A stretch of 64,000 nt of DNA from Nitrospira sp. GTDB taxonomy: Bacteria > Nitrospirota > Nitrospiria > Nitrospirales > Nitrospiraceae. Where the stretch lies: positions 285,882-349,881 of the forward strand of contig SWDG01000027.1 in the NCBI GenBank assembly GCA_005116965.1, in the 5' to 3' direction. Position numbers and translations under genes: made by a program. The first letter of the stretch is position 1, and each line of letters begins with the position of its first letter. This document shows positions 11,295 to 20,854 of the stretch, piece after piece. A model generated the notes under the pieces. That model did not search any database. It was not told where the DNA came from and saw only the letters and a list, made by a program, of their open reading frames with translations.

Positions 11295-14093
11295 ATGTTG
11301 GCCCAACGATACCAGATTGTCGTTCTCCTTGGACTAATGGCGCTCTTTAGCTGCTATTTACTGTTGCCGCTGAGCGCATCCTATCTCTTAGCGAATAGGC
11401 TTCGTGACTATGGCTACAGCAACGTCATCCTCCAGCTCAGCTATCCAGGCTGGACGCATATGCGCATTCCCGTGGTTTCGTTTCAACAGGATTTGGGCGA
11501 AGAACGACTGATGGTCTCGCTGACAGATACGGAGGTACGATATGATCTGGCCGAACTGCTTCAAGGGCGTGTCAGTCGCATCTTATTGAGAGACGCGGCC
11601 ATCCATGTGCTAAACGTGCAATCCACCGAACCCACCGCGCAAGATGGACGAGATACGGATCAGCCTGATGATGAGCAATCACCATGGCGATTGTTGACGG
11701 CAGGAGATCTCTTACGCAGTCTTCCGATCCTCCCGTTCGACGAGTTGCAACTAGATCATCTCACCATCTTTCGTGAACAGGCAACGGGCCCACTGCGCAG
11801 AGTGACGATTGACGGAAATCTGACGTATCGCGGACGAGAAGTCGGTGGTCACCTCGTCTTTCGCGGACGCGATACCGCATCCTATGGCCTAACCGTCATT
11901 GCGCATTCCGCCAGTACCTGGTCGGTGATCTTGGCATCGCAGCGACCGCAAGCGGCGCCGATTGTTTCCTGGCAGTCGCAGTCGCATCCGAACGATTCAC
12001 AAATTCAGGTCAATGGGCGCCTCGAGATCAATGTGCAAGAACTGGCTCCATTCATCGCACTCCTGGTCCCGATCGGTCCCGAACTGGAAAAAGTCACGGG
12101 AGAGGTGGCGATAGAGTGGGCGGGGAATGCTGCCGCAGAGGCCGCACTCAGCTCGTTGTGGGAAGACGAACGTTCACATCTTGATGGCACGATGCGAATC
12201 AATGTCACGCTGCCGGCTCTGAAAGGCGTGGCAAAGGATATTGCCATCGCCTACGAGGGGAGATTCGGAGGAAATGCCACTCAGGCGGAGTGGGCCATGA
12301 GTCCCGGTGTCTTGCTGACCGCGACGATCAATACCCAACCACGCATTATTCCCGAAGCGGTCCGATTGATCCTTCCTCATGGAGATCAGCCTGTGCGGAT
12401 TGAAAATAGCAAGCCTGTGCAGGGGACTCTCTATTGGAAGGAAACGCCCATACGTACGGTAGCGCAAGGACCATTGCATGTGACCTACGGTCGGACACCA
12501 GGGCCGTTGGTGGCACAGTTCGAAACCACCCGTGCCGAGGGCCTTGGCTATGAGTTGGTATTGGCCGAAGGGGCCTATCACCTGGACGGTATTCTCCCGA
12601 AAGCCATTACTGAAAGACTTTCAGCGAAGGAGGCGACAGGAAGAGTTCAAGGGACCGTGAAGCTGGATCGGACACACCTACGTGGCATACTGTTACCTCC
12701 ATCTTCAGTGACGGCGAAACAGATCGGACAGGGCCCCGCGCTTATTTCCAGCGTGACGCTAAATTTGTCAGAGCCGCTGACAGTTGAATGCGACCTGACA
12801 GCGGTCCACTGCAGCGGGGGAGAGCTGATCTCGACGATTGGAGCTCCGACCATGAAACTAAGCGGTCGGAACATTCGTCTCACGCGAGGTATCTTGAGGC
12901 TCCAGGGGACAGAAACGACCAGGACCGCATGGGCCACACACGGAACGTTGTCGGTCGTGGGGGTCAGGCCGGAGGCTGGTTTTTGGGCGCCTACCACGAG
13001 TGATTGGATAGTCAAATTCACGGCAGATCAGGTCGGCCTTAAGGCCGACCTGCGAGTCGATACCCCGACACACGAAGGATTCCTGACCGCTAGGATCGAG
13101 CAACCGCTGCAGGCGGCGCAAGGAGTGATGCATGGTGTCATCGGCCCGCTGACGTTTAATGGCACAGACCAGCGGCTCAGCAAGATGATCATGGGACTTC
13201 CTCCTTCATCCGATCTGACCGATGGAAAGTTTACGGCCACTGTCGATGCCTCCTGGTCGAGCAGTTCCCGAGACCGGATCAATACGATGAATACCGTCTC
13301 AGCAACCGCGAAGATTGTGGCCGAGAAACTATCCGGCCACTACACCGATTATATTGTGAGGGGCTTGAGCACCACGATGGTGTTACACACCCAGGGGCTT
13401 GAATCAATTGTCATGACCCAACCAGCCTCAATCGCCGTTGCGGCAGTGCAGAGTGGTGTTGACGTGACAAACCTTATGGCCTCCTACCAGATACGATGGA
13501 AAGTAGCGGACGCTCTGCCGCTGGTCGAGGTCAGAGACTTCCAGTGCGAACTGTTTGGAGGAACAATCAGTAATCCGGGTCCTGTGGTAGACTTAGCCAC
13601 ACCACCGGTCACCACAACGTTTTCTCTGCGGAATCTTGATCTTGCGAAAATTCTCAACGTGGAACAACACAAGGGGCTTCAAGGAACCGGAACACTCAAT
13701 GGGACGCTTCCCGTCACTATCACCTCGGGTGGGGTCATTGTGCAAGATGGAGTGATCGAGGCACAGCCTCCAGGGGGGATTATCCGATATGCCTCAGCGC
13801 CCGATTCGTCAAAGCTCCTTTCAGATTCAGATCAACAACTCCAACTGGTTGCGCAGGCGCTCAACAACTTTCAGTACTCGCTGTTGCGCGTCGGCGTGAA
13901 ATACGGAGAAACCGGAATGTTGGACCTGAATGCTCGGTTGGAAGGCAGGAATCCTGACCTCCGCAATACTCCTCCGATTCACTTCAACCTGACTGTGCAG
14001 GAGCACATCCCAACGCTCCTCAAAAGCCTTCGCTTGGTCGAAGATATCCAGGGAACCATCGAACGAAAGTATAAACAAGTAGGACCATTATGA
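11295..14093 (+). CDS. YdbH-like AsmA/TamB-type intermembrane transport protein
   Basis: 932 aa with N-terminal TM anchor and long beta-rich body; followed by YnbE-like and YdbL-like genes. Confidence 0.78.
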   Translation: MLAQRYQIVVLLGLMALFSCYLLLPLSASYLLANRLRDYGYSNVILQLSYPGWTHMRIPVVSFQQDLGEERLMVSLTDTEVRYDLAELLQGRVSRILLRDAAIHVLNVQSTEPTAQDGRDTDQPDDEQSPWRLLTAGDLLRSLPILPFDELQLDHLTIFREQATGPLRRVTIDGNLTYRGREVGGHLVFRGRDTASYGLTVIAHSASTWSVILASQRPQAAPIVSWQSQSHPNDSQIQVNGRLEINVQELAPFIALLVPIGPELEKVTGEVAIEWAGNAAAEAALSSLWEDERSHLDGTMRINVTLPALKGVAKDIAIAYEGRFGGNATQAEWAMSPGVLLTATINTQPRIIPEAVRLILPHGDQPVRIENSKPVQGTLYWKETPIRTVAQGPLHVTYGRTPGPLVAQFETTRAEGLGYELVLAEGAYHLDGILPKAITERLSAKEATGRVQGTVKLDRTHLRGILLPPSSVTAKQIGQGPALISSVTLNLSEPLTVECDLTAVHCSGGELISTIGAPTMKLSGRNIRLTRGILRLQGTETTRTAWATHGTLSVVGVRPEAGFWAPTTSDWIVKFTADQVGLKADLRVDTPTHEGFLTARIEQPLQAAQGVMHGVIGPLTFNGTDQRLSKMIMGLPPSSDLTDGKFTATVDASWSSSSRDRINTMNTVSATAKIVAEKLSGHYTDYIVRGLSTTMVLHTQGLESIVMTQPASIAVAAVQSGVDVTNLMASYQIRWKVADALPLVEVRDFQCELFGGTISNPGPVVDLATPPVTTTFSLRNLDLAKILNVEQHKGLQGTGTLNGTLPVTITSGGVIVQDGVIEAQPPGGIIRYASAPDSSKLLSDSDQQLQLVAQALNNFQYSLLRVGVKYGETGMLDLNARLEGRNPDLRNTPPIHFNLTVQEHIPTLLKSLRLVEDIQGTIERKYKQVGPL

Positions 14094-14311
14094 GGCGGAC
14101 CATGCAGAGCGAAAGCATACGGATAGGTGCCGGAGTACTGGCGTGGCTCTCTCTGCTCCTGAGCGTGGGTGCCTGCACCCCGCGAGTCGAAGTGGCTGCG
14201 CCGGACAAACCGATTACGATTAATCTCAATGTGAAGATCGATCACGAGATTCGGCTGAAAGTCGACAAGGACTTGGAGCAGGTTCTGTCGAATGACAGCG
14301 GACTATTCTAG
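14090..14311 (+). CDS. YnbE-like lipoprotein
   Basis: Lipobox LLLSVGACTPRVEV, then PDKPITINLNVKIDHEIRLKVDKDLEQVLSNDSGLF; ATGA overlap with the upstream gene. Confidence 0.8.
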   Translation: MRRTMQSESIRIGAGVLAWLSLLLSVGACTPRVEVAAPDKPITINLNVKIDHEIRLKVDKDLEQVLSNDSGLF

Positions 14312-14323
14312 CTACTGGAGGGT

Positions 14324-14662
14324 ATGATGTTCATTGCACGGCTGACCATCGCAGTATGTGTGGCGACCCTATGCACTGCGGTCGCTTCTACCGGGTTCGC
14401 ACTGTCCTTGGATGACGCGAAAGCAAACGGGTTGGTCGGAGAAAAATCCAACGGCTACCTGGGGGCGGTGAACCCCGCCAATGCCGAAGCCCAAGCATTG
14501 ATCGAAGACGTGAATCGGAAGCGGCGGCAGGCCTATGAAGAAATTGCAAAGCGAAACAGCACCAACATTCGAGCCGTTGAAACGCTTGCCGGAGAAAAAG
14601 CCGTTCAGAATACCAAACCAGGAAACTTCGTCGAAGGTCCGGGTGGGTGGAGCAAGAAATAA
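14324..14662 (+). CDS. YdbL family (DUF1318) protein
   Basis: Signal peptide and ALSLDDAKANGLVGEKSNGYLGAV...ALIEDVNRKRRQAYEEIAKRN. Confidence 0.85.
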   Translation: MMFIARLTIAVCVATLCTAVASTGFALSLDDAKANGLVGEKSNGYLGAVNPANAEAQALIEDVNRKRRQAYEEIAKRNSTNIRAVETLAGEKAVQNTKPGNFVEGPGGWSKK

Positions 14663-14665
14663 CCG

Positions 14666-15310
14666 CTACCCGTAGCGATCGTTCTTCCACGGAAGCGCGG
14701 TGTTCGAATACCCTCGGACTTCCCAAAATCCTTTCTCATCTTTATCTGAAAACGTAATCTCCTTCACCCACTTCGCGCCCTTCCAGGCATACCGTTTCGG
14801 AACGATCACACGGACCGGGCCACCATGGTCTCGGGATAGGGGCTTGCCATTCCAACTATGGGCGAGCAGCACATCGTCATCGTCACAGACCTCAAGAGGG
14901 AGGTTCGTCGTGTAGTCGTCGTAGGACTTGAACAGGATAAATCGGGCAAGCGACAGCGGTTGCACGATGGACATGATGTGCTTGAAGCTCACGCCTTCCC
15001 AGTCGTTGTCATAACGACTCCATGATGTGACACAATGGAAGTCCGACCGGTCTTTGAATTGGGGTTGCGCCAAGAATTGCTCCCATGTCCAGGCAAGAGG
15101 GGCTGCGACAAATCCGCCGATACTGAGTCTCCATTCGCTTATGGGAATCTCTGGCTTGAAGCCGAGATCCAGTACGGGAAAGTTGTCAACAAGGTGCTGG
15201 CCTGGAGGGAGGCGTTCGTCTCCTTCATAGAACACTTCGCGTTCTTCTCCACCTCGACGAGCCTTCGCCCACTGTTCTTTCGTCTTTGTCAGTCTGTTTG
15301 GTTCATCCAT
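14666..15310 (-). CDS. Sulfite-oxidase-like molybdopterin-dependent oxidoreductase
   Basis: 214 aa; PVLDLGFKPEIPISEWRLSIGG...DFHCVTSWSRYDNDWEGVSF (Mo-ligand Cys). Confidence 0.85.
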   Translation of the reverse strand: MDEPNRLTKTKEQWAKARRGGEEREVFYEGDERLPPGQHLVDNFPVLDLGFKPEIPISEWRLSIGGFVAAPLAWTWEQFLAQPQFKDRSDFHCVTSWSRYDNDWEGVSFKHIMSIVQPLSLARFILFKSYDDYTTNLPLEVCDDDDVLLAHSWNGKPLSRDHGGPVRVIVPKRYAWKGAKWVKEITFSDKDEKGFWEVRGYSNTALPWKNDRYG

Positions 15311-15491
15311 TCCGGCCTCCTCTTAAACAGACTACGGGAATTAAGGCTGATCTGGCAACCTATGAGCCTGGATCAGTCTTGAGCTGAAATTCCGACAGCT
15401 CATATAGGCTCTAAAAAAAACCTCGCTAGACACATCTCGTCCGTCGCGCAAGCCTGTAAGGATTTCTCGTCTAGCCGGACACACACACTAG

Positions 15492-15625
15492 CAGTCTGCT
15501 GAAAAACTTGGTTTCTGCTTCGTGCACCATTGCATGATGACAGAAAAAAACCGTGGCACTCTCCATCTCAGAATGCTCAAAAGGGCCGTCCAGTAAGGCC
15601 ACAGCAAGCGAAGGGGCGAGCAACT
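15492..15625. repeat. Possible dispersed intergenic repeat / MITE-like element
   Basis: Termini gcagtctgctgaaaaactt and gaatgctcaaaagggccgtccagtaaggcc resemble, from memory, a multicopy intergenic element of Nitrospira-like genomes; only one copy in this window. Confidence 0.35.
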
Positions 15626-16206
15626 GTCTCGAATGTCACGCCCCTTTGTTGGCCTTCACGGATGCGAACTTTGTCTCGGCGGTGGGGATCTTCATCGCTG
15701 CGTACGTGATCGTTGCTGGGTTATCGCTGCCAGGCGCAGTCATCCTTACTTTAGCCGGCGGGTTCTTGTTCGGTGCCACCATGGCAACGCTGTTTATCAA
15801 TATTGGGGCCACCACAGGAGCAACCTTGGCATTTCTGACCGCACGGTATTTATTGCGGGACACCGTTGAACAGAAGTTCGGGAAGTGGCTGGAACCGTTC
15901 CAAGAAGGGTTTGCCAAGAACGCATTCAGCTACCTATTGACGTTGCGACTCATCCCGCTTTTTCCCTTCTTCGTGGTGAACCTTGTCTCTGGGCTCACAC
16001 GAGTGAGTATCGGAGCCTATGTTACAGCCACGGCGATTGGAATCATTCCCGGTTCGTTCGTCTACGCCTATGCAGGACGCCAACTGGGTACGATTAACTC
16101 TTTAAAAGAAATTGCGTCGCCGAATGTGATCGGCGCCTTTGTCCTCTTAGGACTGCTCGCCCTGGTGCCTATCGTCTATAAGAGAGTGACGGCCAAACCA
16201 GCGTGA
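15553..16206 (+). CDS. TVP38/TMEM64 (DedA-like) membrane protein; N-terminus uncertain
   Basis: FVSAVGIFIAAYVIVAGLSLPGAVILTLAGGFLFGA and multiple TM segments. Confidence 0.82.
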   Translation: MALSISECSKGPSSKATASEGASNCLECHAPLLAFTDANFVSAVGIFIAAYVIVAGLSLPGAVILTLAGGFLFGATMATLFINIGATTGATLAFLTARYLLRDTVEQKFGKWLEPFQEGFAKNAFSYLLTLRLIPLFPFFVVNLVSGLTRVSIGAYVTATAIGIIPGSFVYAYAGRQLGTINSLKEIASPNVIGAFVLLGLLALVPIVYKRVTAKPA

Positions 16207-16221
16207 TGAGCCATCCATCAA

Positions 16222-17838
16222 TTGACGATTCACAACGAAGAGTGTCACGCTATGATGACGGAACCTCTACCAAGGACAGCAGGAATGAGTGAGTACGATC
16301 AGCCGTTAGTCATCCCGAACGACGAGTTCAATCAGCAGCTAGTCGCCAACGTGCATCCGGCAGACTGGGTCAATCCCGAGTCTGCCGGTCGCTACAATAT
16401 CGTGGTGGTTGGGGCGGGAACTGCGGGTTTGATCACAGCGGTGGTGGCCGCGAGTCTGGGAGCCAAGGTCGCATTGATCGAGAAACATTTGATGGGTGGG
16501 GACTGTCTCAATGTTGGATGTGTGCCTTCTAAAGGCATGATCCAAGCCGCAAGGGTATGGGCCGATCTACGAAAGGCCACGGAATTTGGCCTCCACATTC
16601 CCGCCGGAGTGACGTATGACTTCGGTGCGGTCATGGCTCGGATGCGCAAGCTGCGCGCACGTATCAGCCTCAATGATTCGGTCCATCGCTATACGAAACT
16701 CGGCGTCGACGTGTATATCGGAAGCGGGCGGTTTCTCGGTGCTGATGCAATCCAAGTGAATGGGCCTGCAGGCGACCGGATTCTGACTTTTGCGAAAGCC
16801 GCAGTTTGCACCGGAGCACGTGCAACGGCACCGCCAACGCCAGGGCTCCATGAAGCAGGATATCTGACGAACGAAACTATCTTTTCACTGACGCAACTGC
16901 CGCAGCGTATCGGAGTGATCGGGGCCGGGCCGATCGGATGCGAGCTGGCGCAGTCCTTTGCTCGATTTGGGAGTCAGGTCTATCTGATCGAAGCAACGCA
17001 CGGCATCATGCCAAACGAAGATCGCGATGCGGCAAGCATCGTGGAGCAGCAAATGGTTCGGGATGGCGTGAAACTCCTCTGCTGTGGAAAAGACCTGAAG
17101 GTCCTCAAGACAAATGACGACAAGCGATTGATGGTCGATTCGCACGGCCAGCAGTACGATGTACCGGTCGACGAAATTCTTGTCGGAGTCGGACGGACAC
17201 CGAATGTGGAAAAAGTCGGATTGGAGGCCGCTGGAGTTCACTATGACAAAAATGGAATCAAGGTCAATGCCAGATTGCAGACATCGAATCCTAATATCTA
17301 CGCGGCAGGTGATGTCTGTTCACGGTACAAATTCACACATGCCGCTGATGCGATGGCTCAAATTGTCATCCAGAACGCGCTGTTCCCACATCCGTTGAGT
17401 TTGGGCTATGCCAATGTCGAGGCATTGGTGATGCCGTGGTGCACCTTTACCGAACCGGAAATCGCCCATGTCGGGATGTACGAAAAAGAGGCGAAGCAAA
17501 AAGGCTTCGAAGTGGAAACCTATACACATAAATTGGATGAGGTTGATCGAGCAATTCTCGATGGAGAAGAAGAGGGGTTTGCGCGAGTTCATATTCAAAA
17601 GGGAACGGACAAGATCCTGGGTGCGACGATCGTGGCTGCCCATGCCGGCGAGATGATTAGTGAATTCTCCGTGGCGATGAAAGCGGGCGGAGGAGCCAAA
17701 ACAATCGCCGGCACGATTCATCCGTATCCAACCCAAGCAGAAGTGAATAAGAAGGTCGTGAATCTCTGGCGGAAAGCACATTTTTCACAAAGCACGAAAA
17801 ATATCTTGGTGAAGCTGTTTGCTTGGATGAGGAGATGA
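16222..17838 (+). CDS. MerA/Lpd-like FAD-dependent pyridine nucleotide-disulfide oxidoreductase
   Basis: VVGAGTAGLITAVVAASLGAKVALIEKHLMGGDCLNVGCVPSKG; NAD(P) motif IGVIGAGPIGCELAQSFARFG. Confidence 0.88.
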   Translation: MTIHNEECHAMMTEPLPRTAGMSEYDQPLVIPNDEFNQQLVANVHPADWVNPESAGRYNIVVVGAGTAGLITAVVAASLGAKVALIEKHLMGGDCLNVGCVPSKGMIQAARVWADLRKATEFGLHIPAGVTYDFGAVMARMRKLRARISLNDSVHRYTKLGVDVYIGSGRFLGADAIQVNGPAGDRILTFAKAAVCTGARATAPPTPGLHEAGYLTNETIFSLTQLPQRIGVIGAGPIGCELAQSFARFGSQVYLIEATHGIMPNEDRDAASIVEQQMVRDGVKLLCCGKDLKVLKTNDDKRLMVDSHGQQYDVPVDEILVGVGRTPNVEKVGLEAAGVHYDKNGIKVNARLQTSNPNIYAAGDVCSRYKFTHAADAMAQIVIQNALFPHPLSLGYANVEALVMPWCTFTEPEIAHVGMYEKEAKQKGFEVETYTHKLDEVDRAILDGEEEGFARVHIQKGTDKILGATIVAAHAGEMISEFSVAMKAGGGAKTIAGTIHPYPTQAEVNKKVVNLWRKAHFSQSTKNILVKLFAWMRR

Positions 17839-17854
17839 GTGGCGGGGAGGCGAA

Positions 17855-18598
17855 ATGAGGAGGAATCCCATCATCAATCTTGTCCTCATGATCTGCGCGG
17901 CGTTGCCGGCTGTATCAGTGCATGCGCAAAGTCCAACCACGGTGGAGGTCGCGCGATTCTCCATAAGCGAACCAGGAGCGAGTCTGCCAGACGGGTGGAA
18001 GCCGCTGACCTTCAAGAAGATCCCCAAATTGACGACGTACGAACTGGTGAAAGATGGGGCCCAAGTCGTCGTCAAAGCCATGAGCGATTCATCGGCATCA
18101 GGCTTGACTAAAGAGGTCCGAATCGATCCGAAAGAATTTCCAATCGTACGATGGCGGTGGAAAGTCGACAATCTGCTCCAAAAGAGCGATGCCACCAGGA
18201 AAGACGGGGATGACTACCCGGCCCGACTCTACATCACGTTTGAATACGATCCTGATAAGGTGAATTTTGGAAAGAAACTCAAGTATAAGGCGGGCCAAGT
18301 ATTGTTTGGAGACATTCCGATCGGAGCGATCAACTATGTGTGGGAAACGAGAGCTCCAATTGGGGCCATCATCGACAATGCCTATACTGATTTTGTCAAA
18401 ATGGTCGTCGTGGAAAGTGGTCCGGGCCAGATCGGACTCTGGGTCGATGAATCACGAAACATCTATGAGGATTACAAGAAGGCCTTCGGGGAAGAACCAC
18501 CGCTGATCAATGGCGTCGCGATCATGAGCGATACCGACAACACTAAGGAACGAGCCACTGCCTACTACGGCGATATTGTGTTTATAAAAGCGCATTAA
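17855..18598 (+). CDS. DUF3047-like secreted protein
   Basis: Signal peptide; PIVRWRWKVDNLLQKSDATRKDGDDYPARLYITFEYDP and NAYTDFVKMVVVESG. Confidence 0.78.
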   Translation: MRRNPIINLVLMICAALPAVSVHAQSPTTVEVARFSISEPGASLPDGWKPLTFKKIPKLTTYELVKDGAQVVVKAMSDSSASGLTKEVRIDPKEFPIVRWRWKVDNLLQKSDATRKDGDDYPARLYITFEYDPDKVNFGKKLKYKAGQVLFGDIPIGAINYVWETRAPIGAIIDNAYTDFVKMVVVESGPGQIGLWVDESRNIYEDYKKAFGEEPPLINGVAIMSDTDNTKERATAYYGDIVFIKAH

Positions 18599-18863
18599 GA
18601 AGAGCCGTGCAACACGCCTCGATCTTGCTCCAACCCTCTGCCTGTTGAACAAACTACGTTCAAACACACCCGTGTCGAACCCCACACATTTCATCATCCT
18701 TCTGTTTACTGGGTATTGAATCCTCCTGGGGCTTGGAGGTCGCTGCCACAAGGTTCAGCTCTGTGACACAAATGTGATGCTTTCGCGAGAGTCGCGTGAG
18801 ATGGCGACGCTATTGTGGAAGAGTCGATTTCTTGCAATTTATCCATAAACTAAGGAGGATGGG

Positions 18864-19973
18864 ATGATACGTACATTGATCATGGGTGCGCTGGTAACGG
18901 CGATCACTCTTTCTGGGTGGGTGGCCAGCTCGGTATTCGCCAATGAAGACTGGCAATGGCCAACGGTCTACACGATGTCGAATGGGACAGACGGCAATGC
19001 GGTCTTGGCATTCAGGCAGCATGGAGACACGCTGGTTCCGGCTGGATCGTTTTCAACAGGGGGAAAGGGGTCAGGAGGCGGATTGGGCAATCAAGGCGCC
19101 CTCGCCTTCAGCGATGATGGCGACGCCCTCTTCGTCGTGAATCCTGGCAGTCATGATATCTCGGTGTTCGAAATCAACGGGCGTTACCTGAAACTGGTAG
19201 ACCGAGTGCCTTCCGGGGGAACCAGCCCGATCAGTATTGCCACCCATGAAGATTATGTTTATGTATTGAACGCAGGAGGGCAGGGGGTAGGGAACGTTGC
19301 GGGGTTCGAACTGACGCATCACAACAAATTGAAGCCGATCGCTGGATCGAATCAGCCGCTCAGTGGGGCCAACACCGCGCCGGCGCAAATCTCGTTCAAT
19401 CTCTCGGGAGATACGCTGGTCGTGACCGAAAAAGCAACAAACATCATTGACACCTATGCGGTGGATGAGGACGGTGTGGCATCTGCGCCGGTTTCACAGA
19501 AATCCAACGGCCAAACCCCGTTCGGCTTTTCCTTTACTCCGCGAGGGGTGTTGGTGGTCAGTGAGGCCTTCGGAGGCGCACCGAATGCGTCTGCCGTCTC
19601 GTCGTACCGCCTACGCGATGGACAATTGAACGTCCGGAGCGGGTCGATTGGCACCACCCAATCAGCCGCGTGCTGGATCGTGATTACTAAAAATGGAAAG
19701 TTTGCGTATGCCAGTAATACCGGCAGTAACAACATTTCAAGTTATCGAGTGGGAAGTGCGGGGAGGTTAACATTACAGGAAGCCGTGGCAACGCCCACCG
19801 GGGCTGGCCCCATTGACATGGCATTGAACAAGAACAGTCGGTTCTTGTATGTGCTGAATGCAGGATCCGATTCCCTCGAGGTCTTTCGGGTCAATCGTTG
19901 GAATGGGCGCTTGACCCAAGGGACTGGCGTTTCTGGCCTCCCTAATGGGGCCAATGGACTTGTTGCGCGATAA
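18864..19973 (+). CDS. Secreted lactonase-like / YVTN-type beta-propeller protein
   Basis: Repeated FVVNPGSHDISVFEI, YVLNAGGQGVGN, YASNTGSNNISSYRV, YVLNAGSDSLEVFRV blades; aaggagg before ATG. Confidence 0.82.
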   Translation: MIRTLIMGALVTAITLSGWVASSVFANEDWQWPTVYTMSNGTDGNAVLAFRQHGDTLVPAGSFSTGGKGSGGGLGNQGALAFSDDGDALFVVNPGSHDISVFEINGRYLKLVDRVPSGGTSPISIATHEDYVYVLNAGGQGVGNVAGFELTHHNKLKPIAGSNQPLSGANTAPAQISFNLSGDTLVVTEKATNIIDTYAVDEDGVASAPVSQKSNGQTPFGFSFTPRGVLVVSEAFGGAPNASAVSSYRLRDGQLNVRSGSIGTTQSAACWIVITKNGKFAYASNTGSNNISSYRVGSAGRLTLQEAVATPTGAGPIDMALNKNSRFLYVLNAGSDSLEVFRVNRWNGRLTQGTGVSGLPNGANGLVAR

Positions 19974-19995
19974 CCGTTTGCGCCATCAGGTCCCT

Positions 19996-20051
19996 AGTCT
20001 CAGGACCGCTCAGAAGTCTCGCGTCAGCGAGGCTTCTGAGTGGGTGAGACT
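19996..20051. other. Composite stem-loop between propeller gene and response regulator
   Basis: Inner stem ctcagaagtctcgc-gtca-gcgaggcttctgag (one G-T wobble), outer stem agtctca/tgagact. Confidence 0.6.
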
Positions 20052-20133
20052 GCTTATGTCTGTGCGAGTACTGGATCGCTGGCGCTGGTCAGGGCATGGT
20101 CAATTGCTTGGCGGTGGACAAGCTGGAGAAGAC

Positions 20134-20850
20134 ATGGCGTCTCGTATAATTCTTGTCGTTGAAGATGATCCTGACATCGCCCAGCTGGTGCAGTTGCATC
20201 TGCGCGATACGGGGTATGACGTTGATGTGGCGCAGGATGGTCCAGCAGGACTTCAGCAGGCCCTTGCCAAGTCCTATGACTTGATCATTCTCGATCTGAT
20301 GCTTCCTGGAATGGATGGACTAGAAGTGTGCCGAAAACTGCGCGCCTCATCGAAGTACAGTCTTGTCCTAATGCTCACAGCCAAATCGACGGAACTGGAT
20401 CGGGTGTTGGGCCTGGAAGTCGGTGCAGATGACTACCTCACCAAGCCATTCAGCATCTTGGAGCTCCTCGCACGAGTGAAAGCCTTGTTTCGGCGTATGG
20501 ACGCGCTTCGCGCACAGGCTCCTCTCGCCAAGCCCCTGACCATTCGCACAGGCGACCTCGTGATCGAGGTCAATAAACGAAAGGTCCAGCTGCGCGGTCG
20601 ATCGATCGAGTTGACGGCTAAAGAGTTTGACCTCTTACTCCAATTTGCCCAACACCCTGGCCAGGTCTATACCCGTGCCGCACTCTTAGATACCGTGTGG
20701 GGGTACTCACACGAAGGGTATGAACATACCGTGAATTCCCATATCAATCGGCTGCGGGCTAAAATCGAAGATGATAGCAGCAGGCCTCGGTATATTTTAA
20801 CCGTGTGGGGGGTCGGCTACAGCTTTTCTGAAGAATGGGCAGAACGGTAG
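20134..20850 (+). CDS. OmpR-family response regulator
   Basis: RIILVVEDDPDIAQLVQLHLRDTGYDV receiver plus winged-helix DNA-binding domain. Confidence 0.92.
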   Translation: MASRIILVVEDDPDIAQLVQLHLRDTGYDVDVAQDGPAGLQQALAKSYDLIILDLMLPGMDGLEVCRKLRASSKYSLVLMLTAKSTELDRVLGLEVGADDYLTKPFSILELLARVKALFRRMDALRAQAPLAKPLTIRTGDLVIEVNKRKVQLRGRSIELTAKEFDLLLQFAQHPGQVYTRAALLDTVWGYSHEGYEHTVNSHINRLRAKIEDDSSRPRYILTVWGVGYSFSEEWAER

Positions 20851-20854
20851 CGGC

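Noticed and set aside
15619-15645. CLECH, a CxxCH heme-c-like motif at the start of the TVP38-like ORF
   Set aside because: No signal peptide precedes it and it lies at the edge of probably repeat-derived sequence; most likely chance.
16222-17838. Mercury-resistance operon call for the MerA-like gene
   Set aside because: It has the CLNVGC redox pair, but no merR/T/P genes nearby and no C-terminal vicinal Cys pair; a general FAD disulfide oxidoreductase is safer.
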